A stretch of DNA of 64,000 nt, taken from assembly GCA_937949615.1 (NCBI GenBank), contig CALEDQ010000019.1, positions 1-64,000 on the forward strand, given 5' to 3'. Below, piece after piece: positions 1 to 6,432 of the stretch (position 1 is the stretch's first letter; every line of letters starts with the position of its first letter). The translations under genes were made by a program, and so were the position numbers. The notes beneath the pieces were generated by a model that made no database searches, was not told where the DNA came from, and saw nothing but the letters and a program-made list of their open reading frames with translations. This DNA is from an uncultured bacterium (GTDB lineage: Bacteria; Muiribacteriota; Ozemobacteria; Ozemobacterales; Ozemobacteraceae).

Positions 1-70
1 CATTCTTTGCTCTTCATTCTTTGCTCTTCATTCTTTGCTCTTCATTCTTTGCTCTTCATTCTTTGCTCTC
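1..70. repeat. Tandem array, five 14-bp units
   Basis: The unit cattctttgctctt is repeated head to tail five times without a break; only the last base of the fifth copy differs. The array touches the window edge, so more copies may lie to the left. There are no spacers, so it is not a CRISPR. The short frames that cross it translate to low-complexity Phe/Leu/Cys/Ser peptides and are not believable genes. Confidence 0.9.
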
Positions 71-175
71 TATCTGTGTCAATCCGTGTTCATCCGTGGC
101 AGCAATTCCTCCTCTCCCTCCACCCCCATCGCGTTTATGAAATTTTTCCCGGCATCTGTGTTTATCATTGGCGAA
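71..175. repeat. Dispersed intergenic repeat motif
   Basis: Directly after the tandem array the sequence reads tgtgtcaatccgtgttcatc, followed by cgtggcagc. I recognise the core tccgtgttcatccgtgg as a motif scattered between genes in several deep-branching Gram-negative phyla. A weaker copy (ctgtgtttatcattggc) lies around 155-171. Its function is not known to me. No gene is visible before the start at 284. Confidence 0.5.
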
Positions 176-283
176 AAGTGGCTGACAATTTTCGTTTACA
201 GCGTTAAAATAGGCAGGGTACAAAACAGGCTCTTTTAACAACGCATCGGTGATTCTACAGACAGACACACAAGGAGGAAAGGG

Positions 284-601
284 ATGCAATCCCTGCGCAT
301 TCAGGAACACCCGGTATTGAAATTTCCGGAACGTAAACTGGTAAAATTCTTCTTTGACGACCGCGAATATGAAGGCTACGAAGGCGAACCGATCGCCGCC
401 GCCCTGCATGCCGCCGGTGTCAGAACCCTGCGCCGCAGCCCCCAGAAAAACCGCGCCCGCGGCTTCTTCTGCGCCATAGGTCGCTGTTCAAGCTGCATCA
501 TGGAAGTCGACGGCCAGGTAAATATCATGACCTGCATCACTCCACTCAAGGAAGGCATGAAGATCCGCATGCAGAAAGGGCACGGTGTCATTCACCCATG
601 A
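284..601 (+). CDS. (2Fe-2S)-binding subunit of amino-acid/opine-type dehydrogenase
   Basis: A 105-residue plant-type [2Fe-2S] ferredoxin domain. The cluster ligands are C63, C68, C71 and C84 (C-x4-C-x2-C-x12-C), the pattern of the small subunit found in HcnA, opine oxidase, D-hydroxyproline dehydrogenase and sarcosine oxidase alpha N-termini. It would pass electrons between the flavin sites of a heteromeric dehydrogenase. A strong AAGGAGG ribosome site precedes the ATG, marking this as the first gene of the operon. Its last codons overlap the start of the next gene by 4 bp. There is no signal peptide, so it is cytoplasmic. The family call is firm; the substrate of the complex cannot be read from the sequence. 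Confidence 0.85.
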   Translation: MQSLRIQEHPVLKFPERKLVKFFFDDREYEGYEGEPIAAALHAAGVRTLRRSPQKNRARGFFCAIGRCSSCIMEVDGQVNIMTCITPLKEGMKIRMQKGHGVIHP

Positions 602-1695
602 GTCGCAACACTGAAATTTTTGTCATCGGCGGCGGCCCCGCCGGTCTTTCGGCAGCCATTGTCGCCTCACAGCTCGGTGCCAGAACTCTGCTGGTCGACG
701 ACAGCGCCCGCCTCGGCGGCCAGCTGATCAAACAGACTCACCGTTTCTTCGGCAGCAGCAACCGCGATGCCGGTATCAGAGGCATTACCATCGCCGAAAT
801 GCTCTGCAAAGAAGTCAAAGACGCTTCTGACAGATTGACGGTTCTTGAAAACACTGCAGCCGTTGGTTTTTATGCCAACAAAGAAGCCGGAATTCTTTCA
901 CAGGACGCCTACGAGCGCGTTTCTTATCAGGCCGCCATCGTCTGCACCGGCGCCACCGAAAACAGCCTGACTTTTGAGAACAACGATCTGCCCGGCATTT
1001 ACGGTGCCGGTGGCGTTCAGACCCTGATGAACGTGCACGGTATCAAACCCGGCCGCAGGATTCTCATGGTCGGCAGCGGCAATATCGGCCTGATCGTCAG
1101 CTATCAGCTGCTGCAGGCCGGCGTCGAAGTCGTTGGCCTCGTCGAAGGCATGCCCACCATTGGCGGCTACCTGGTTCACGCCAGCAAAATCCGCCGCCTC
1201 GGCGTGCCGATCTACACTTCGCACACTATTTTAAAAGCTCTCGGGGAAACCGGCGTCGAAGGCGCTGTGCTCTGCCGGGTCGACGAGCGCTTTCAGCCTG
1301 TTCCCAACACCGAATTAACGATTGAATGCGACTGCATCTGCCTCGCAGTTGGCCTGACACCACTTATCGATCTTTTCCAGCAGGCCCAGTGCCGCATGGT
1401 TCATGTCGGTGAGCTTGGCGGCCTTGTACCGCTGCATGATTCAGCAATGCGCACCACCAACCCTGACGTCTTTGTGGCCGGCGATGCTTCGGGCATCGAA
1501 GAAGCCACGACCGCGATGCTTGGCGGCCGCATTGCCGGCGCCAGAGCCTACGAAAGCATTCATGGCAAATCGCCGAAAGCCGAAGCGATTGTCGAAGAGG
1601 CCCGCGAAGAGCTGCGCACCCTGCGGTCAGGCTCGACCGGCGAGCGTATCCGCTGGGGCCGCGAACGTGTTCTCAAGGAGGTCGGAGCATGCTGA
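598..1695 (+). CDS. FAD/NAD-dependent oxidoreductase, HcnB/opine-oxidase A type
   Basis: A 365-residue pyridine-nucleotide-disulfide-type flavoprotein. A GGGPAG dinucleotide-binding loop at residues 11-16 binds FAD. A second Rossmann loop, GSGNIG near residue 159, would bind NAD(P) or a second nucleotide. The segment around residues 290-305 contains FVAGDASG, the usual second FAD contact. In this family such a subunit works with a DadA-like subunit and small Fe-S proteins to oxidise amino acids, opines or N-methyl amino acids. The start overlaps the upstream Fe-S gene (ATGA), so translation is probably coupled. It is shorter than sarcosine oxidase alpha because the aminomethyltransferase half is absent and the ferredoxin part is a separate gene. 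Confidence 0.85.
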   Translation: MSRNTEIFVIGGGPAGLSAAIVASQLGARTLLVDDSARLGGQLIKQTHRFFGSSNRDAGIRGITIAEMLCKEVKDASDRLTVLENTAAVGFYANKEAGILSQDAYERVSYQAAIVCTGATENSLTFENNDLPGIYGAGGVQTLMNVHGIKPGRRILMVGSGNIGLIVSYQLLQAGVEVVGLVEGMPTIGGYLVHASKIRRLGVPIYTSHTILKALGETGVEGAVLCRVDERFQPVPNTELTIECDCICLAVGLTPLIDLFQQAQCRMVHVGELGGLVPLHDSAMRTTNPDVFVAGDASGIEEATTAMLGGRIAGARAYESIHGKSPKAEAIVEEAREELRTLRSGSTGERIRWGRERVLKEVGAC

Positions 1696-2174
1696 AGAAT
1701 ACCGGAATCATCACCAGTGAAGAATTAAAACCGGTTCTGCCGGCACAGACCCGTCTTGAAAAGGGGCCGGTGGCCATCATTGAATGTCTGCAGGATATCC
1801 CCTGCGACCCATGCGTGTCGGCCTGCCCGGTCAAGGCAATTCAGATGCAGTCAGGCATTACCGACCGACCGCAGCTCGATTTCGAAACCTGCACCGGCTG
1901 CGGCGCCTGTGTGCCGAAATGCCCTGGACTGGCGATCTTCATCGTCAACATGAAACACAATGTTCCGGGCAAAGCACTGCTGTCGATGAGCTACGAGCTG
2001 CTGCCAGTGCCGGCCAAAGATCAGGAAGTCGATGCCCTCGACCGCGCCGGCAAGTTTGTCTGCAAGGCAAAAGTCGCCAGAGTCATCAATCCGCCCGCTT
2101 ACGATCGCACCGCGGTCGTCACTATCGAAGTCCCGGCCGATCGTATCAACGATATACGCGCCATCAAAGTTTGA
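1689..2174 (+). CDS. 4Fe-4S dicluster ferredoxin subunit
   Basis: A 161-residue ferredoxin-like protein with two cluster motifs: a first Cys group (CDPCVSACP, about residues 39-47) and a classical second one (CTGCGACVPKCP, about residues 68-79). Two 4Fe-4S clusters are likely. The rest of the chain is a C-terminal extension without a recognisable domain. AGGAGG lies just before the ATG and the gene overlaps the end of the flavoprotein gene by 7 bp. It probably carries electrons out of the dehydrogenase complex. A 4Fe-4S subunit as well as the 2Fe-2S proteins is more typical of anaerobic or archaeal-style proline dehydrogenases than of aerobic sarcosine oxidase. Confidence 0.8.
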   Translation: MLKNTGIITSEELKPVLPAQTRLEKGPVAIIECLQDIPCDPCVSACPVKAIQMQSGITDRPQLDFETCTGCGACVPKCPGLAIFIVNMKHNVPGKALLSMSYELLPVPAKDQEVDALDRAGKFVCKAKVARVINPPAYDRTAVVTIEVPADRINDIRAIKV

Positions 2175-2189
2175 CAGGGGGGAAAGCCA

Positions 2190-2486
2190 ATGAAAATCAT
2201 CTGCAGATGTCAGGATGTAACTGAAGACGAAATCATCGCCGCCATCAGACAGGGCGCGACCACTATCGACGAAATCCGCCGCCTCGTGCGCGCCGGCATG
2301 GGCTCATGTCAGGGCCGCACCTGCCGCCGCCTCGTTTCACAGATCATCAGCCGCGAACTTAAAACGCCCGCCGCCGAAATTTATCCGCCGACCTTCCGTC
2401 CGCCCAATCGCCCGGTATCTTTCGAGCTGATCAACGCTGAGCTCGCCAGGCACGCCGACGAAGAGGGAGAGGGAGAAGAAAAATGA
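2190..2486 (+). CDS. BFD-like (2Fe-2S) domain protein
   Basis: A 98-residue protein whose first 50 residues have the bacterioferritin-associated-ferredoxin pattern, C5-x-C7 and C40-x4-C45, which binds one [2Fe-2S] cluster. The C-terminal 45 residues are Pro-rich and then acidic, without a known fold. In related dehydrogenases this module is fused to the C-terminus of the alpha flavoprotein; here it is a separate gene. A GGGG-rich ribosome site precedes the ATG, and the end overlaps the next gene by 4 bp. It is expected to be a structural electron-transfer subunit of the same complex. Confidence 0.8.
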   Translation: MKIICRCQDVTEDEIIAAIRQGATTIDEIRRLVRAGMGSCQGRTCRRLVSQIISRELKTPAAEIYPPTFRPPNRPVSFELINAELARHADEEGEGEEK

Positions 2487-3628
2487 ACAGAGCCTTTGAT
2501 GCCGTAATCATCGGCGGTGGCATTCTCGGCATTTCGACTGCCTACGAACTTGCCCGCGCCGGCATGAAAAATATCTGCGTACTCGAACGCAAATACCTCG
2601 CCAGCGGCTCAACCGGCCGCTGCGGCGGCGGTTTCAGGCAGCAGTGGAGCACCGAAGCCAACACTACCCTTGCGATGGCTTCGGTTCAACGCCTTGAAGG
2701 CCTCGAAGAAGAACTTGGCTACCGCACCGAATTCTTTCAGGGTGGCTACCTGATTCTTGCCCACACCGAAGAAGAAGAACAGCAGTTTGCCAGAAACGTC
2801 GCGATGCAGAGAAAACTGGGCCTCGAAGTCAACATGGTCGACCCCGACGAAGCCCGCAAAATTGTACCTTTTCTCAATACTGAAATGATCCGCAAAGCTA
2901 CCTGGTGCCCGAAAGACGGCCACATCAACCCGTTCCTGCTGACGCAGGGTTATGCCAATGCCGCCAAGCGTCTGGGCGTAGAGATTCATCTCTGGACCAA
3001 CGTCACCGGCATCATGAAGAAAAGTAATGTCTTCTTCGTCATGACCGAAAACGGCAACACTTACCAGACACCGCTGCTTTTCAACTGTGCCGGCGGCTTT
3101 TCGAAGGGCATCGGTCAGATGCTCAACGTCGATATCCCGGTCGACCCCTACCGCCACGAGATTCTCGTCACCGAACCGGTCGAACGCCTCTGGAACCCGA
3201 TGGTCATCAGTTTCAGCGTCGGCCTCTACGCCCGCCAGGAAATGAGCGGCGGTGTGGTCATGGGCATGGGTGACCCGAATGAACCTGTCGGAACCTATGT
3301 CGGCAGCTCGATGCACTTCATGTATGAGATGAGCAAACGCTTCAGTCAGCTTTTCCCGAAGCTCGACAAGCTGAGAATCGTCAGACAGTGGGCCGGTCTC
3401 TATGAAATGACGGCAGATGCCCAGCCGGTACTTGGCCCGGTCGAAGAAGTAGACAACTTCATTCAGGCAAGCGGCTTCTCAGGTCACGGTCTGATGCTGG
3501 CCCCGGCGGTAAGCATGCTGCTCGCCGACCTGGTGGTCAATAAAAAGAAAAGCCCGGTCATCGACGATCTCAACGTCAAGCGCCTCTATAACCTGAAAGA
3601 CGTCGTCAAAGAAAAATCAGTTGTTTGA
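2483..3628 (+). CDS. DadA-type FAD-dependent amino-acid oxidoreductase (catalytic subunit)
   Basis: A 381-residue member of the DAO superfamily (glycine/D-amino-acid oxidase, sarcosine oxidase beta, proline dehydrogenase beta). A GGGILG FAD loop lies at residues 10-15, an acidic residue ends the second beta strand (VLERK), and the C-terminal GFSGHGLMLAP segment is the usual flavin-binding tail of the family. This is where substrate would be oxidised. It ends the five-gene operon. Candidate substrates are D- or L-proline, hydroxyproline, sarcosine or an opine; nothing in the sequence separates these. Soluble, with no signal peptide. Confidence 0.85.
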   Translation: MNRAFDAVIIGGGILGISTAYELARAGMKNICVLERKYLASGSTGRCGGGFRQQWSTEANTTLAMASVQRLEGLEEELGYRTEFFQGGYLILAHTEEEEQQFARNVAMQRKLGLEVNMVDPDEARKIVPFLNTEMIRKATWCPKDGHINPFLLTQGYANAAKRLGVEIHLWTNVTGIMKKSNVFFVMTENGNTYQTPLLFNCAGGFSKGIGQMLNVDIPVDPYRHEILVTEPVERLWNPMVISFSVGLYARQEMSGGVVMGMGDPNEPVGTYVGSSMHFMYEMSKRFSQLFPKLDKLRIVRQWAGLYEMTADAQPVLGPVEEVDNFIQASGFSGHGLMLAPAVSMLLADLVVNKKKSPVIDDLNVKRLYNLKDVVKEKSVV

Positions 3629-3939
3629 CGGGGTACTATACTTATGCAGGTAATTTGACACTTTTGAGAGATTGAAAAAAGTTAATTTTGTTTAGATTTG
3701 GTGCGACTTTGAGAGATTATTTTTATTTTGACACTTTTTTACCGTTTTTTACCATTTTTACCGTTTTTTGCACTTAATTTGACATTTTTTTAAGGCAACT
3801 TTGAGCCGTTTTTATAGCCTTGTTAAAATCAATTTATAAAAGCGGCACTCTGACCTTGTTTTATATTACATGCCTGCATCAGAGCGCCGTTGAAAGCGAA
3901 ACTGTCATTTTATATAAAATCAGTATGTCGCTTCGAACG
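3629..3939. other. AT-rich intergenic region without a gene
   Basis: This 311-bp gap is clearly richer in A/T than the operon before it. It holds three ttgaca-like strings (3655, 3728, 3779) and an imperfect run of accgtttttt-type 10-bp units around 3740-3770. No open frame with a ribosome site is present. The left part shows no hairpin after the dehydrogenase operon. The right part holds the hairpin listed separately. Confidence 0.6.
3843..3889 (-). terminator. Possible terminator of the 433-aa lipoprotein gene
   Basis: Arms cggcactctga and tcagagcgccg pair over 11 bp with one G-T wobble, around a 25-nt loop. Read on the minus strand, the stem is followed by a T-rich stretch (cttttataaatt). 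The long loop makes it weaker than a standard terminator. Confidence 0.35.
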
Positions 3940-5241
3940 TTAATCTTTCTTTCCAAGCCAGCTGCTCACCGTGTTTGGCTTTAAATTATACTCTAAAAAG
4001 TAACTTTGGTTCAGGATATTGCATTTATCCAGGAAAAGCTTTGTTGATACTGTTTGGTTCGAAGAATCCGTATATATGGCATCTGCAACATATGAACCGT
4101 TGAAAACTACTGCTATAACTCCATTCCCGCCCATATCAACCTTTATTGAACCGCTCAATGGATAAGGTTGCGATAAAGACGTGACGAGCTTGTCTGTGCT
4201 TATTTGAACTGTTATTTGGTCATTTGTAGAGCTTTTGTAGATTCCAGAAACATCGTAGTTTCCATCTGCTTTAAGAATGTTGAAATAAGCCTCTGAGCCT
4301 TCTAACAGACCATACATGTGATCTATCTTGTATGCAGAGCCATATTTGAAACCGGTTATGTCTGTCGAACTTGTTTTGGTTTTGTAAGAATTTAAGCTTG
4401 AATCGATAAAAGCAAAGGATAGAAGAGCATTTACCTTACTGAAGCCCGAGAAATAAAGCCAGGCCTGATTTGTGTCAGACCATGACCAGGTCCCAAAAGG
4501 GCCAACCTCCGCGTAGGCGTCTTGGCTCGACGTTGATACCGACATCAGAAAGTGCATCAAATGATTGCTATAGATGCTTCTAATTTTATCATCCAGAATT
4601 TGGCTTTTTTGGCATAAATAGACTTCGGCGATATTTTTTATTAAGCCAACGCTGTTTGGTTCGGCGTCAGTCAAGGTTTTGTCGTAAGCACTTATCATAT
4701 CTGAAACGAGATTTTCGGTTGTTGTTGCGACGATTTTTCTTTCTGCGATAAGCTTTTCTATAGCTCCAGCAATCGAATCTGGAAATTCATTTGAACCGCA
4801 ACCTGAGATTAAAAAAAGGTTGTTTTCTCCAGATTTAAGGGTGTGCACACCCTTAAAGTTTGAATAAACACCGATTCTGCCATGCTTTATTTCAAGATTT
4901 GCTATGGCCACTCTGGCTGGAAGCCCGTAAAACACAAACTCCGCCTTTCCGTTTTCAACAGGAGCAGTTTTCTTTACCACGTCAAAATCATTGGGAGAAT
5001 TCGGTTTAAGAAGCTTGAAGGAAAAAACGACCTCAGCTTGCTCCCCGCTTAATGAGGCCTTCAGGTCAGAGTTTTCTCCTAAGCCAACTATTTTGAATAC
5101 CACATTTGCCAGTTTTTCATCTGCCAGTTCTTCATCCCTGCTTATTTCTGAAGAAACTGGATTGTGTTCACCTCTGCCTCCGCAACCAAGAAAAGTCAGA
5201 GTAATGACAAGGAAAAAAGATAACTTAATGATGCTTCTCAT
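3940..5241 (-). CDS. Orphan lipoprotein, unknown function
   Basis: A 433-residue protein with a lipoprotein signal peptide: Lys6, a hydrophobic core and the lipobox FLGC with Cys20 lipidated. Gly at +2 favours the outer membrane. The mature chain is rich in Ser, Asn, Lys and aromatic residues and looks like an extracytoplasmic beta-rich protein. A stretch near residues 90-130 resembles a small immunoglobulin-like or carboxypeptidase-regulatory-like fold, but this is only an impression. I recognise no family. GGAGAG stands before the ATG. The gene is visibly AT-richer than most of the window, as is the repressor gene upstream. It is probably monocistronic. Confidence 0.75.
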   Translation of the reverse strand: MRSIIKLSFFLVITLTFLGCGGRGEHNPVSSEISRDEELADEKLANVVFKIVGLGENSDLKASLSGEQAEVVFSFKLLKPNSPNDFDVVKKTAPVENGKAEFVFYGLPARVAIANLEIKHGRIGVYSNFKGVHTLKSGENNLFLISGCGSNEFPDSIAGAIEKLIAERKIVATTTENLVSDMISAYDKTLTDAEPNSVGLIKNIAEVYLCQKSQILDDKIRSIYSNHLMHFLMSVSTSSQDAYAEVGPFGTWSWSDTNQAWLYFSGFSKVNALLSFAFIDSSLNSYKTKTSSTDITGFKYGSAYKIDHMYGLLEGSEAYFNILKADGNYDVSGIYKSSTNDQITVQISTDKLVTSLSQPYPLSGSIKVDMGGNGVIAVVFNGSYVADAIYTDSSNQTVSTKLFLDKCNILNQSYFLEYNLKPNTVSSWLGKKD

Positions 5242-5336
5242 AAGGCTCTCCAGAAATGGTTATTTATAGTCGTCTCAGTGATAGAGTGGCAATAGCGCGG
5301 CCCTGAGGTTGTTTGGACCGATTTCTCCTTTTGTTA

Positions 5337-6131
5337 TTAGGTTCTGAAGCCGAGAACGGCCACGTAGCGACCAAAGAGTCGAAATGACTCGTCGATATTT
5401 ATGACGTAGGGCTCATAGGCCGCATTTGAGCTAATTACTTTGATTTTGCCATCGGGAAGGAACTGAAGACGCTTCAAGAACAGCCGGTCTTCGTATGCAA
5501 ATACCCAGATGCCGTCACAGGGACGGGTTTTAGTGGTTTTGTCGAAAAATACCATGTCACCGTCTTCTATTAACGGTTCCATTGAGTCGCCCAGGGCGTG
5601 GACAAGGCACATGTCTTTTGGGTCTTTGCGAACTTTGAGGCGGAACCAGTCTTCTGTGGCGCTGATCATGGAAGCTACGTAAGCGTTGTCGCCATAAGCC
5701 CCTTTGCCACAGGCAACGTCAAGACTCAAAACTGGCATGTGAACTAGATTCGGGGCAAAAGTTATTTCTGTCTGGTTCCCCTCGAAGTCGGTTATTGTAA
5801 ATGGCTGGGGAGCGGTGATGGCAAGTATGCCGCCCGTGTCCGCCGCCGACGGGAGCGTATCGTTTTTGCGCATTGGGCCCGTTCCATCTATCAACCAACT
5901 TAAATTAACGCCAGTTTTATCCGCAATTATAGATAAAACTGGCCTTGTTGGTTCGCTTTGCCCTTTTAAATACTGATGGAATCCTGATGAAGAAATGTTT
6001 AAATCGGCTGCAAAGGCTCTAGCTGATTTTTCTCCGACAAGCTTTTTTAGTCGATCTGAAAAAGTTCCAACTTCAACTTCCGAAGTTGGAACTTTTTCAA
6101 TTTTTGCTTTTTGAAGTTCCATCTTTTTCAT
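5337..6131 (-). CDS. CI/LexA-like repressor, HTH plus S24 peptidase
   Basis: A 264-residue phage-type repressor. A helix-turn-helix occupies about residues 25-80 (SARAFAADLNIS with SSGFHQYLKG as the recognition region). After a linker comes an S24/LexA autopeptidase domain from about residue 138. The putative scissile pair is C141-G142, as in UmuD, instead of the usual Ala-Gly. The catalytic Ser183 (GDSMEP) and Lys220 (FLKRLQ) are present, so self-cleavage on RecA/ssDNA signals is plausible. AGGGG sits 8 nt before the first ATG. A perfect inverted repeat lies inside the first 25 codons. No phage genes surround it; it faces an exported HExxH protein gene across a shared upstream region that it may control. 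Confidence 0.88.
   Translation of the reverse strand: MKKMELQKAKIEKVPTSEVEVGTFSDRLKKLVGEKSARAFAADLNISSSGFHQYLKGQSEPTRPVLSIIADKTGVNLSWLIDGTGPMRKNDTLPSAADTGGILAITAPQPFTITDFEGNQTEITFAPNLVHMPVLSLDVACGKGAYGDNAYVASMISATEDWFRLKVRKDPKDMCLVHALGDSMEPLIEDGDMVFFDKTTKTRPCDGIWVFAYEDRLFLKRLQFLPDGKIKVISSNAAYEPYVINIDESFRLFGRYVAVLGFRT
6058..6098. promoter_or_regulatory. Perfect 17-bp inverted repeat inside the repressor gene
   Basis: Arms 6058-6074 and 6082-6098 are exact reverse complements (gaaaaagttccaacttc) with a 7-base spacer. The centre also forms a nested 13-bp palindrome, aacttccgaagtt (6075-6087), that shares its 9-bp core with the palindrome at 6251. This is probably an operator for autoregulation within codons 11-25. 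In mRNA it would also be a strong hairpin early in translation. Confidence 0.6.
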
Positions 6132-6250
6132 TCTCTTTTCCCCTGGCCTTTATAGCGATCATTATTGTTTTTTGTCCGTCATAAAACTTAGAACTAACTT
6201 GGAACCGTCTTTTTACCTGCAAATAAAATCAATCAACACCGCCTCTTGGC

Positions 6251-6263
6251 CGCTTCCGAAGCG
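6251..6263. promoter_or_regulatory. Palindrome cgcttccgaagcg, putative operator
   Basis: A perfect 13-bp palindrome about 38 bp upstream of the promoter at 6301. Its 9-bp core cttccgaag is identical to the core of the palindrome at 6075-6087 inside the repressor gene. Two copies of the same core on either side of a repressor promoter region are what CI-type operators look like. Binding has only been inferred. Confidence 0.5.
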
Positions 6264-6300
6264 GGATACTGACCATTGACAAAAATAACGCACAACCGTC

Positions 6301-6329
6301 TTGACATTGTTCGTCATAGCGCATATACT
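6301..6329 (+). promoter_or_regulatory. Near-consensus sigma-70 promoter of the HExxH protein gene
   Basis: TTGACA (6301-6306) and TATACT (6324-6329) are separated by exactly 17 bp. This is the best promoter seen in the window. It points at the GTG start at 6433, leaving about 100 nt of leader. A second TTGACA at 6276 has no matching -10. Confidence 0.75.
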
Positions 6330-6432
6330 TAAATCAGTTGAATAGTTAAATAAAAAATTAAGCCTAGGTACCATTGACGCTTTTTGTTTCTGTCATTAAA
6401 ATTAACGAATAATCAAAGCAGGAGGGCCAGAA

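Noticed and set aside
1..70. Possible CRISPR-like array
   Set aside because: Units are contiguous and identical, with no spacers and no cas genes nearby.
56..409. 117-aa frame on the minus strand
   Set aside because: It covers the start and ribosome site of the 2Fe-2S gene, has no family match, and the opposite frame has clear cluster ligands.
5337..6131. Evidence of a prophage
   Set aside because: Only a repressor is present; there is no integrase, replication, capsid, lysis or attachment sequence around it.
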